Shown: positions 14,599 to 23,400 of the stretch, one piece after another | Layout of the letters: each line of letters opens with the position of its first letter | Numbering within the stretch: the stretch's first letter is position 1 | NCBI GenBank assembly: GCA_026394155.1 | Contig: JAPKYT010000101.1 | Coordinates: 1 to 35,443 of the forward strand | Direction of reading: 5' to 3' | DNA length: 35,443 nucleotides | Source: a bacterium | GTDB taxonomy: Bacteria > Electryoneota > RPQS01 | Notes under the pieces: generated by a model | The model's database searches: none | Told to the model about the DNA's origin: nothing | What the model saw: only the letters and a program-made list of their open reading frames with translations | Translations under genes and position numbers: made by a program

Positions 14599-15696
14599 AT
14601 GGTATTCCTTACACTAATAGCGAGCCTGCTTCTGGCCGCAACGTCGTGGGCCGCACCGGTGTTCGAGCGCGAGCTTGTGGTTCCGGCCTCGCCTCTGCAG
14701 GTCTACAACGCGCTGACGGTGGACTGGCAAGTCCGGCAATGGAGCGGAGCGGCGGCGGTGGCTTCGGAGGCTCGGCCCGGCGGCGTGTGGCGCTGGACGT
14801 ATTCACCCGAACGGCTCCATGAAGGCGTGTTTGAAGTCGCCGAGCGGGGCGCGGCCTTGACGTACACGCACATCCTAACGGGTGTGGAAACGCGGGTCAC
14901 TATCGAGATTTCGGCCGCCGGGGACAGCGCGCGAGTTCACCTCAGGCATGAGGTGTCCGAGCGGAGCGCGCGGGCCGCGGAACTGCGTGGGATGGTGGAA
15001 CAATTCTGGGCGGAGGCGCTGCCGAGGCTGACGGCGTACTGGTCGTGCATGCCCGGAGGCTACATCGCGCGGCCAGCAGGAGTGGGCCCGCATCCGGCGG
15101 TGCTGCTGCTCCATGACCGGTTCGGCGTGAACCGCACCATGCGGGCTTTTTGCGACTCGCTGGCGGCCAGTGGGTATGTCGCGATGGCGGCCGATATGTT
15201 TCGCGGAGAAGTCACCGGTGATATGGGACAGGCCGAGCGTTATGTGCAGCTCGTGAAGGCGGAGGAAGCGCAGAATGCCGCGCGGCGCGCCTTTCTCTGT
15301 CTGCATAACGACAGCATGGTAGACAGCAACCGCATGGCGGTCTGGGGTGTGGGATTCGGCACAGCGGCCGCACTGCGTTTGGCGGCACAGGAGCCTTACC
15401 TGCGAGGAGTGGTGGTGTGGCAGGGAACGGACGTGCCCGAGGCGGAGACGCTGCGGCGCGTTGCGGCGCCGGTGTTTGCGCTCTTTGCCGATACTGACAA
15501 CAGCCGTCCGCGCGAAGAAATCACCGCCTTTTCGCAACAACTTGTGCAGGCGGGAGTGAGAGTGGAAACGGTGGTTCTGGCGGGAAACCGCGAGTTTTCG
15601 GATACCGCCTATGGTGTGGGATACACGGCCAGTGCGGTCGGCGAGGGCTGGCCGCGCACCCGGCTTTTTCTGGACAAGCAGCTTCGGCCGCGTTGA
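14599..15696 (+). CDS. Exported SRPBCC plus dienelactone-hydrolase-like fusion, catalytically degenerate
   Basis: A 365-aa protein with a signal peptide (residues 1-19, TSWAA-P). Residues 22-145 look like an SRPBCC/AHSA1-type ligand-binding domain (VPASPLQVYNALT, then GGVWRW). Residues 155-362 match the dienelactone hydrolase alpha/beta fold: LLLHDRFGVNRTMRAFCDSLAASGY and a C-terminal YTASAVGEGWPRTRLFLDKQL. The nucleophile elbow, normally GxCxGG, is GVGFGT (250-255), placing Gly at 252. The catalytic His, normally in GHGF, is replaced in GNREF (Arg331). Asp298 remains. The protein is therefore probably a non-catalytic binding protein. The ATG has GGGAGG about 8 nt upstream. Monocistronic between a repeat-filled gap and the pepF promoter. 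Confidence 0.75.
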   Translation: MVFLTLIASLLLAATSWAAPVFERELVVPASPLQVYNALTVDWQVRQWSGAAAVASEARPGGVWRWTYSPERLHEGVFEVAERGAALTYTHILTGVETRVTIEISAAGDSARVHLRHEVSERSARAAELRGMVEQFWAEALPRLTAYWSCMPGGYIARPAGVGPHPAVLLLHDRFGVNRTMRAFCDSLAASGYVAMAADMFRGEVTGDMGQAERYVQLVKAEEAQNAARRAFLCLHNDSMVDSNRMAVWGVGFGTAAALRLAAQEPYLRGVVVWQGTDVPEAETLRRVAAPVFALFADTDNSRPREEITAFSQQLVQAGVRVETVVLAGNREFSDTAYGVGYTASAVGEGWPRTRLFLDKQLRPR

Positions 15697-15774
15697 GGAC
15701 GAGGGCGTTTGGCGCAGCGCCTCACGCGCATAATATCAACAAACGAATCAGCTTGCCTCGCGTGTTCGGAGGCG

Positions 15775-15803
15775 TTGCATCTTTGGCTGGATCGGGGTAT
15801 CTT
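15775..15803 (+). promoter_or_regulatory. Promoter candidate for pepF
   Basis: TTGCAT (15775-15780), 17-nt spacer, TATCTT (15798-15803). The -10 box and spacing are identical to those of the candidate at 12681-12709. It leaves a leader of about 95 nt. Confidence 0.5.
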
Positions 15804-15904
15804 AGGAAAGCGCTATGTGCAGGATCCCACCGTCCGCGCCTGCGTGAAGAAAGACCTACCGGCGTTTTCTCCCGAACCAGCGATTCATCAGTGAGGAGTT
15901 GATC

Positions 15905-17803
15905 ATGTCCACACGGCACAAGTGGTTCATGTGGTGCGTTTTGGCGGTGGCGGCGGCAGCCGTGCTGCTGCCGGGCGCGGCTTCGGCGCAGACCCAAGCG
16001 GTGCGCGAACGGAGCGAGATTCCCGACCAGTACAAGTGGGACCTTTCGCACATGTACGCGTCGGATGAGGCTTGGGAAGCGGATGTGAAGTTCATTGAAG
16101 GCAAGATTCCCGAGCTGCGGACGTACGAGGGCAGGATCAGCCGGTCGCCGGATGACCTGCTGAAGTTCTATCAGCTCGTGGAAGAGATCGCCAAGAAGCT
16201 GAACAGTTGCGAAGCGTTTGCGGTGATGGCCTACGATCAGGACACGCGCAATCAGAAGTACACCGGCTATAAGGGTCGCATGGCGATGTTAGGGGCCCAA
16301 TTCGGGGAAGCGGTGTCGTGGTTTTCACCCGAGCTGGTGAGCGTGCCCGCGGAGACGTTTGAAGCGTGGTATCAGGCGAAGCCGGCGCTGGCCGTGTACC
16401 GGCACGACATCGCGGATGCACTGCGCGGCAAAGCGCACACGCTGTCGCCGGGCGAGGAGCGGATCATGGCGCTCACGGCGAACGTGGGTGCGGCTCCCGG
16501 CAACGCCCGAACCGCTTTGTGCAACACCGACATCAAGTTCCCTTCCATCAAGGACGAAAACGGCAACGAGGTGGAGCTATCGGAAGGGCGCGTGGCCATG
16601 CTGCTCGAAAGTCCGGATGCGCGGGTGCGGCGCGACGCTGCGATGAGTCTTCTCAACAGCTACATTCAGTATCAGAACACAGCGGCGGCGCTGATGGATG
16701 GCAACATCGCCGGGGACGTTTTTTCCGCGCGGGCGCGCAACTACAACTCGTCCCTGCATGCTGCGCTGGACGGCGACAACATTGACACCACCGTTTATCT
16801 GAACCTGCTGGCGACGGTGAAAAAGTACACCGGCACGCTGCAACGCTACATCACATTGCGGCGGCGGGCCCTGGGGCTGGATTCGATTCACCTCTATGAC
16901 ATGATCACGCCGCTGATCCCTGAGACGCGAGTCACTGTGCCCTACGATGACGCGGTGGCGACCATCGAGGCGGCGTCGGCTCCGTTGGGGACGGAATATC
17001 TGAAAGCCATGAAGGAGGGCTTCGCCGGCGGTTGGGTGGACGTCTATGAGACCAAGAACAAGCGCTCGGGCGCGTACTCGATGGTGACGTATCAGACGCA
17101 CCCCTACATGCTGCTCAACTACAACGACACGCAGGATGACATGTTCGCGGTGGCGCACGAGATGGGGCACTGCATGAACACCTGGCACAGCAAACGCGCG
17201 CAGCCCTTCGTGTACGCGACCTATTCGTATTTCAACGCCGAGGTAGCCTCCACCTTCAACGAGGCGCTGCTCATGGATCATCTTCTCAAGAAGGAGAAGG
17301 ATCCCAAGAAGAAGCTGGCGCTGGTGAATCAATACATAGACAACATCCGCGGGACGGTGGTCACGCAGGTGATGTTCGCGGATTATGAACTCCGGATCCA
17401 CCGCGCGGCCGAAGCCGGCGTGCCGCTGACCTCCGAGAACCTGACGGCCATGTATGACTCGACATTGCGCGACTTCTACGGCGACGCGGTGGTGTACGAC
17501 GAGCAGTACGGCTCCACGTGGATTCGCATTCCGCACTTCTACCGCAATTTCTACGTGTACAAGTACGCGACCTCGTACTGTGCGTCGCAGGCCATCTCGC
17601 AGGCCGTGCTGAAGAAGGAAAAAGGCGCGAAGGAGCGCTTCATCGAGTTCCTCTCGGCGGGCTCGTCGGACTATCCCATCAATATCCTCAAGAAGGCGGG
17701 CGTGGACATGACCACGCCGGCTCCGGTGGAGGCGACGATGCAGAAGCTCACCGAACTCGTGGATGAGATGGAGAGACTGCTCAAGCAGACCAAGCGCATC
17801 TGA
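15905..17803 (+). CDS. pepF: Exported oligoendopeptidase F, M3 metallopeptidase
   Basis: Zinc oligopeptidase of family M3B, 632 aa. The zinc site is complete: H418-E-M-G-H422 (VAHEMGH) and third ligand E446 in AEVASTFNEALL, 24 residues downstream as expected. The late YGSTWIRIPHFYRNFYVYKYATS segment is the PepF substrate-site signature. Unlike the typical cytosolic PepF, it starts with a signal peptide (residues 1-30, ending AASA-Q), so it should act in the periplasm or outside. The ATG at 15905 is chosen because GAGGAG lies 6 nt upstream; a TTG two codons earlier is less likely. A strong terminator hairpin follows the stop. It probably trims peptides, perhaps alongside the M14 carboxypeptidase in this window. 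Confidence 0.93.
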   Translation: MSTRHKWFMWCVLAVAAAAVLLPGAASAQTQAVRERSEIPDQYKWDLSHMYASDEAWEADVKFIEGKIPELRTYEGRISRSPDDLLKFYQLVEEIAKKLNSCEAFAVMAYDQDTRNQKYTGYKGRMAMLGAQFGEAVSWFSPELVSVPAETFEAWYQAKPALAVYRHDIADALRGKAHTLSPGEERIMALTANVGAAPGNARTALCNTDIKFPSIKDENGNEVELSEGRVAMLLESPDARVRRDAAMSLLNSYIQYQNTAAALMDGNIAGDVFSARARNYNSSLHAALDGDNIDTTVYLNLLATVKKYTGTLQRYITLRRRALGLDSIHLYDMITPLIPETRVTVPYDDAVATIEAASAPLGTEYLKAMKEGFAGGWVDVYETKNKRSGAYSMVTYQTHPYMLLNYNDTQDDMFAVAHEMGHCMNTWHSKRAQPFVYATYSYFNAEVASTFNEALLMDHLLKKEKDPKKKLALVNQYIDNIRGTVVTQVMFADYELRIHRAAEAGVPLTSENLTAMYDSTLRDFYGDAVVYDEQYGSTWIRIPHFYRNFYVYKYATSYCASQAISQAVLKKEKGAKERFIEFLSAGSSDYPINILKKAGVDMTTPAPVEATMQKLTELVDEMERLLKQTKRI

Positions 17804-17831
17804 GCGGGCTGTTGGCTTTCGATTGAAGAGG

Positions 17832-17860
17832 AAGGCCGGATCGCAGGATCCGGCCTTTCT
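17832..17860 (+). terminator. Rho-independent-like terminator after pepF
   Basis: Perfect 11-bp stem AAGGCCGGATC-GCAG-GATCCGGCCTT followed by a short T-rich tail (TCTC), starting 29 nt after the pepF stop codon. The tail is weak but position and stem are good. Confidence 0.65.
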
Positions 17861-17870
17861 CATATCACCC

Positions 17871-17961
17871 GTAGCGCCCAGCTTGCTGGGCTCTTTTCTT
17901 CGCAGCCGCGCAGGGCCGCAGGCAGAACCCCCCACTATCCCCCCTTATTCTAAGGGGGGAG
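17871..17961 (+). repeat. Composite C-B-A palindromic element, second copy
   Basis: C (17871-17892, GTAGCGCCCAGCTTGCTGGG core), a degenerate B (GCCGCGCAGGGCCGCAGG, from 17904) and A (17926-17961, 9-bp stem CCCCCCTTA-TTC-TAAGGGGGG). Order and spacing match 12509-12610. It lies in the convergent 326-bp gap between pepF and pyrD, which otherwise holds the terminator, an inverted A unit and family E repeats. Confidence 0.7.
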
Positions 17962-17979
17962 GATCATGATCGAGACGTT

Positions 17980-18016
17980 CCCTCCTTTGAAAAAGGGGGG
18001 AAATGAAGGGGGGTTC
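17980..18016 (-). repeat. Family A palindromic repeat, inverted orientation
   Basis: CCCTCCTTT-GAA-AAAGGGGGG (17980-18000, one G-T pair) followed by the complement of the family prefix (GAAGGGGGGTTCTTC). It lies head-to-head with the A unit at 17926-17961. Confidence 0.65.
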
Positions 18017-18036
18017 TTCTCGCGGCGCGAAACAGA

Positions 18037-18120
18037 TCCCGATTCCGGCCGGGTTGCGAAGACTGAAACCCGGCTCGGCGGAGAAAAAGAGGTTGCGAAG
18101 ACTGAACCCGGCTCGGCGGC
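18037..18120. repeat. Family E repeat with internal tandem duplication
   Basis: TCCCGATTCCGGCC is followed by GGTTGCGAAGACTGAAACCC and CGGCTCGGCGG; the GGTTGCGAAGACTG...CGGCTCGGCGG block then repeats 39 nt later (18052 and 18091). It matches 4302-4349 closely apart from the duplication, and ends just before the pyrD stop. Confidence 0.65.
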
Positions 18121-18129
18121 CAGTTTTCG

Positions 18130-19143
18130 TCACGTTTTCAGCAGCTGTTTGACGCAGCGAGGGCCGAGATAGATGAAGGCGGTGTAAACCCCGGCGAGAT
18201 CCGCGCCCAGAGAGAGCACGCGGGCCAATCGGTCGGATGAGGAGATTCCTCCAGCGGCGATGAGCGTTTGATGCTCCGCTAACTCGGAGCGCAAGAGACG
18301 GACAAGCTCGACCGCGCGCGGGAACTGCGGCGCACCGGAAAGCCCGCCGCGATCCAATACCGCGGCGCGCGGCACGAGATCGCGCCGGATGGTGGTGTTA
18401 CCAGCTACCACTCCGGCAAGACCCAATTCGCGCGCCAGCCGTCCGACGGCAATCACGTCGTCATCGGCGAGGTCGGGAGCAATCTTCACCAGCAGAGGCT
18501 TCGCACCGCGAGCGTGGTTGTGCTCCATGAGGGCGCTGAGGAGCGGGCGCAGTTTGTCCACCGCCTGCAAATCGCGCAGCCCCGCCGTGTTGGGAGAGGA
18601 CACGTTGACCACAAAGAAGTCGGTGACGTCGTGCAGATGATCGAGGACCTCGATGTAATCGGATGCGGCCTGATCGCCCGAAGTGTCCTTGTTCCTGCCG
18701 ATGTTCACGCCCACCGGAATGCGCAGCACGCCGCTCTCGCGCAGGGAATCGAGGCGCACGCGCACAGCCTCCATGCCCTCGCCCGGAAAACCGAGCGCGT
18801 TGACCAGCGCCTCGGCCTCGGGAAACCTCCACAAGCGAGGCCGTGGATTCCCCGGTTGAGGCCGCGGCGTGACGGTTCCCACCTCCAAGAAGGCGAAGCC
18901 CAGCTCCTGTAGAGCGAGCACGCAGCGCGCGTCTTTGTCGAAACCGGCGGCGATTCCCAGCGGATGAGCGAACTCAAGTCCCATCGTCTGCACGGGCGCG
19001 GTGGAGACTCGTCCCGCCAGCGCGCGCAGCAGGGCCGATCCGGCGGGAGAATCCTGCAAGCCCGAGAGCAGCCGCAGAGCGGACTCGTGAGCAATCTCGG
19101 GATCGCGCAAAAAGAGCAGCTTCTTCAGCAGCGAATAGAGCAT
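18130..19143 (-). CDS. pyrD: Dihydroorotate dehydrogenase (quinone), class 2
   Basis: Fourth step of pyrimidine biosynthesis: oxidises dihydroorotate to orotate with FMN and passes electrons to membrane quinone. The 337-aa protein has the class 2 N-terminal amphipathic extension (MLYSLLKKLLFLRDPEIAHE), the FMN segment GIAAGFDKD (63-71), NALGFPGEG (115-123), catalytic Ser183 within NVSSPNTAGLR (180-190), NTTIRRD, and a C-terminal GGISSSDRLARVLSLGADL phosphate-binding region. It starts 3 nt after the stop of the small Omp85 gene and so ends the envelope operon. Coupling to outer-membrane genes is unusual but may only reflect growth-linked expression. Confidence 0.95.
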   Translation of the reverse strand: MLYSLLKKLLFLRDPEIAHESALRLLSGLQDSPAGSALLRALAGRVSTAPVQTMGLEFAHPLGIAAGFDKDARCVLALQELGFAFLEVGTVTPRPQPGNPRPRLWRFPEAEALVNALGFPGEGMEAVRVRLDSLRESGVLRIPVGVNIGRNKDTSGDQAASDYIEVLDHLHDVTDFFVVNVSSPNTAGLRDLQAVDKLRPLLSALMEHNHARGAKPLLVKIAPDLADDDVIAVGRLARELGLAGVVAGNTTIRRDLVPRAAVLDRGGLSGAPQFPRAVELVRLLRSELAEHQTLIAAGGISSSDRLARVLSLGADLAGVYTAFIYLGPRCVKQLLKT

Positions 19144-19146
19144 GAC

Positions 19147-20424
19147 TCAGAAATGCACTCCGCTGTTCACGAGGTACTCGACGTTGCCGTGGCGGTCGGC
19201 GGCGGCGCTGATCTCGAGAATTTCCACATAGGGGAAGCGGAGCAAAAGCCCGGCGGCGAATCCGAGCCGCTCCAACCGGCGTCCGTCGAGAAGCAGTTCT
19301 CCGCGTTCGACGGAGAGCACGCCCGACACGCCCCACGGCAGTCTTCTGCCGTAGCGGCCCAGCCAGCGCAGATCGTAGGTGGTTTCGCGCGTGAGAGGAA
19401 AGCGCAGCTCGGCGCCGCCCGTTTGAAAGCCCGCCGATTCGCTCCTCGCGGTGGAATAGCCGCGCAGGCCGGAATTGAAACCGTGATAATAATGCGCCCA
19501 ACTGGGCGTGGCGTTGGAACTGGTGGCGGCGGCAAAGCGCAGCGCCAGCAGCGGCGGGCGCGCACCTTCGCGCAGAGGAAAGTAGCCGCGCAGATCGCAA
19601 CTGGAACGGACGAAGAATGTGGAGCCGGTGACGACGTCGGTGCGCGCCGACACCAGCGCGCCGCGCGCAGGATACCATTCCAGATCGCGGCGGTCAAGGG
19701 CAACATAGGGAGAAAACCACGCCGTGACATCGTGCCGGCCTTGGGCGGGCCACTCTTTCTCCTGCCGCACGCCCTGATACTTGACGAGCAATCCCAGCCG
19801 TGAGGGCGCGCCTTCGCGGGTGGCGACGTCCATTTCGTAGCGGGCGATGCGCAGGCTGCGCGCGGAATCGAGAATGGCGGAGTGGCGGTCGGACACGCGC
19901 TGATTCTCGATTTCCAAGAGCAGCGACAGCGGCCAGCGGGCCGACAGCCAGCGCGTGCGGAAGCCGAGTTCGAATCCGTCGGCGGCGCCGAATTGGCCCA
20001 GCGCGTAGATTCTGGCGCCGCTGCCCGCAATGTTCAGATGCAGCGCACCGGCATAGAGCGTGACCTTGTCGAAGAACGTGTCGGGATGGCGCAGCACGTC
20101 GGTGATTTGTCCCTCGGTGAAATCCATCCACAGGAAGGGAATGATCGGCCACAATTCCGAAAGGTCCACCGAGATGACGCCGCTCGAATCGCCGCTCAGC
20201 CGCACGTCGCTGAAGAGCGAAAGATTTTGGATGCGCCGCCGCGCGGCCGAAAGATCAGCGGAGGTGACACTGTCGCCGGCGGCGAATTGGAGTTCGCGTT
20301 CCACCACCCAGGCGCGCGTGCGACGAAGGCCGGAGATGCGGATTTCGCGAACCACGAACTGGTCGGCGCCCGACGCGCACGATGCGAAAAGAAGAAGCAG
20401 AACAACGGCAAGGCGCAACGTCAT
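19147..20424 (-). CDS. Small Omp85-superfamily outer-membrane protein with one POTRA domain
   Basis: A 425-aa outer-membrane protein. After a signal peptide (ending about residue 20), residues 23-80 form one POTRA-like domain (FVVREIRISGLRRTRAWVVERELQF...RRRIQNLSLFSDVRL). The rest is a barrel: FxPYVALDRRDLEWYPARGALVSA and GFNSGLRGYSTARSE, where LRGY (320-323) corresponds to the conserved Omp85 loop-6 (V/L)RG(F/Y/W) motif. The C-terminus ends in YLVNSGVHF, with terminal Phe as expected for barrel insertion. It overlaps the TamB-like gene stop by 4 nt (ATGA), indicating co-translation. It is much shorter than BamA; an assembly or secretion role connected with TamB is inferred. Confidence 0.8.
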   Translation of the reverse strand: MTLRLAVVLLLLFASCASGADQFVVREIRISGLRRTRAWVVERELQFAAGDSVTSADLSAARRRIQNLSLFSDVRLSGDSSGVISVDLSELWPIIPFLWMDFTEGQITDVLRHPDTFFDKVTLYAGALHLNIAGSGARIYALGQFGAADGFELGFRTRWLSARWPLSLLLEIENQRVSDRHSAILDSARSLRIARYEMDVATREGAPSRLGLLVKYQGVRQEKEWPAQGRHDVTAWFSPYVALDRRDLEWYPARGALVSARTDVVTGSTFFVRSSCDLRGYFPLREGARPPLLALRFAAATSSNATPSWAHYYHGFNSGLRGYSTARSESAGFQTGGAELRFPLTRETTYDLRWLGRYGRRLPWGVSGVLSVERGELLLDGRRLERLGFAAGLLLRFPYVEILEISAAADRHGNVEYLVNSGVHF

Positions 20425-23400
20425 CTCCAGTCGAATTGCAGATAGAGGTCGAAGGCGGAACTCTCGCGGCCGGTCTGCTGGGCGCGCAGCTTCAGCCAGT
20501 TGAGCAGGCGGTATTCGATCGAAACTTTCTGTCCGGTCTGGGTGGTTTTGATGGGCTGCAAGACCTGAACGAAGAGGCGGTTGGTGACGTAGGTGCCGAT
20601 CTCCAGCGATCCGCCGGCCAAATTGGACAAGCCTCCTTCGCCGGGACGAAACTCGAATACGTCCAGTCCCGCCAGCCGTCCCACCATGCCGGACAATTGG
20701 CTGCTGGCGGCGGTGGTCAGCACGTTCTCCATTTTTCCCGCCACCGAGACGGAGTCGGACTGGAAGAGATTCACGCCGCTGGCGACCAGCTTCATCACCA
20801 CCGAATCGGGAGTCATTTCGTCACCGGCGCTGGTTCTCCCTCTCAGCTCGATGCGCGTGTGGAGCAGGGTTCCGTAGACGTGGGCGGTGATGGAGTCCAC
20901 GCCCGCCGGCGGGCGTGGAAGATAAGCGAGGATGTCCACCGCGGGATCGTCCAGGGGGCCTTCGTAGCGGACCGATCCGCTGAGGGCGCGCAGCTCGCGG
21001 CCGAGAAATTCCACGCTGCCGCCCTCGCGCACGGTGACTTCACCGTTGAGAGTGGGCGGCGAGCCGGAGTCCTTGTAGAGCCAAAGACTCCCTTGCAATT
21101 CGAGGTTCACGCCGCCGCCGCGCACCCAGCAATTGCCCGGCAAGCTGATGTTGAGACGGTGCGACATGGGCCGATAGAAGCGCGAAAGCAGGAAAGGCGC
21201 CTGCGTGGTGTCGCCGCGCATGCGGGCGATCTCGGCCTTCAAATCAATCTCTTCGACTTGCTTGCTGCTGGCCTGCGTGATGCGATAGAGAACATCGCTC
21301 AGTTCGAGGCGGCCGTCGGCGTTCAGTTGACGGAGCGGCCCGTTCACGGTGACGTGACCGCCCGCACGGCCGCGCATCATCGGCCCGTTGATGACCTCGA
21401 ATTTGTCGAAGATCAAGTCCAAGTGCATTTCGGCAGGCAGCGGAAAGGCCATGACCGCCCAGCCGCTGCCGGTAAGCGTGCCCTCGGATTTGGCGTTGAA
21501 GCGCGGGATGCGCAGCGTGTCGGCGGCCAGTTCGCCTTGAATGGTGATATCGCGGTAGTCCACACCATAGCGCGCATCCCGGTAGCGGCCGTTCTCCACC
21601 GCGAAGATGCCCGACCAGCGAGGATTAGCGGGAGTGCCGGAGAAGGTGAGGTCGGCCGAGATGGTGCCTTCCAGCTTGGTGCCGTAGGGCAGATATCGGT
21701 TGAGCTTAGCGAGCGGCTGAGAGAGCAGGCGCACGTGACCGCGAATGGGAAGGCTGTCGGCGATCACGAAGCCCTGCGACCCGGAGATGCGCGCGGGCAA
21801 CTCGCCTTCAAAGACGGTGAGCGTGTCGCCCAGCCAAATCAAAAAGCCGTCTACGGTCGTGCGCGTGCCGGTGACGGCGGCGTGGAAGACGATTTCGTCG
21901 GCCAGCGGCGAACCGTCCATGACCACGCTGTCGGCGGTGAGACTGAGATCGCCGGTGAGAGCGGTGTCGGGCCCCGTGAGCTGCAAACGCGCGTTGATCG
22001 AACTCTCGGGCACGCGCTGTTTGAAGACGCGGGCGATTTCGCCGGTGCGGAAGCCGGAGAGTTCGATGACCAAATCCTGTTCGCCGCCGCGTTCGAGCGT
22101 TCCGGCCGCGCGGACGACGCCCACCGGTGAGCGCAACTGGAGGCCGTCAATCTCCAGACGGTTTTCGTGCAGGCGCAGCGCGGTTTCGCCTTCGGACTGC
22201 CACGGAATTCCGTAGGCGGTGGCGGTGAAGCGCGAGAGAATGACATCGGCGGTGTGATCGCTCATGCGCGCCGTTACGTCGGCGCTGAACGCGATGGTAT
22301 CCGCTTTGGCCCACAAGCCGATGTTCGCGGCAATTTCGTGCGGTGTGGCGTCGAAGCGGAGTTCAACGGAATCCACCTGCTGGCCGGCGGCGGTGAGCGC
22401 GCGTGCAAAAAAAGAGCCTTGCAGACGCAAACTGTCGAGATCGGCGCGATCCGCCAGCAATGTAGCGTGAGCAACGGAGAATTGCCCCATGCGAAACGAG
22501 TCAACTTGCACGAATCCGGCCGCGACAAGATGTGAAAGAGAATCTCCGGCAAGACTGGCGCTTCCTTCGACGCGAGCCTGAACAGATCCGCTCAAGCTGT
22601 CGAACGAAGGTAGCAGGCCGCGCAGAGAGGATTGCATGGAAGCGAGATCGGGGACATCAGCCTGCCCGTGGAAATGCAGCTCGCCGCCGCGCGTGCCTTC
22701 CGCTGCGACGCCCACCCGTGCTCCCAGGCCGCGCGCGTCGAGAGTGTCAAGTGTGAGGGTTTGCCCGTGCACTTGTGCCGACAAAAAGAGCGTGTCGAGA
22801 GCGAAACGACCAAGCGCAAGCGGCGCGAGAGCGAGCGAGATACTGCCGTCGAGCCTTGCGGTGTCCAGAGAGTTGGCGGTAAGGTCCAGTGTGGCGGTGA
22901 CCGGTGAAAGCGTGTCGGGAATCTGCGGAAGCAGCGCATGCAAATCGAGATTCTGCGTACTCACTTTGGTGCTGAGACGCGCGCGCGGCAAATCGAAACC
23001 GTCAAGCTTCGCATTTACGCGTGCCGTGCCGTGTCCGGTGTTTAAATTACCGGAAATCGTAGCAATCGAATCCTTCGTTTGCAGTACCAACGCAGCGGAG
23101 TGGACGCCGTATTTGCTGTAACGAGACGATCCGAGAGTGAGATTTACTGACCAACCGTTCAGTAAGCATGGATCTGCCGTTTTGGCGATCACAGCTTTAC
23201 CGCTGAATCGGGTAAAGGTGGAGTCGGATAAGAAAGGTGTTATCGTAACGGTGTCGAATTTCAACTCAGCGCGTCCGGCGATTTCCTTAAGTGGATATGG
23301 AACAGTGGCTTGAAAAGATAATGCTCCGAGCGTTCTACTTTCAATATTACTTTTAATTTCCATCGAATCTACCAGCCATCCGTAGGATGTGAACGTTGCG

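Noticed and set aside
20382-22130. 582-aa plus-strand frame antisense to tamB
   Set aside because: Overlaps the conserved DUF490 region entirely; composition is typical of an antisense shadow.
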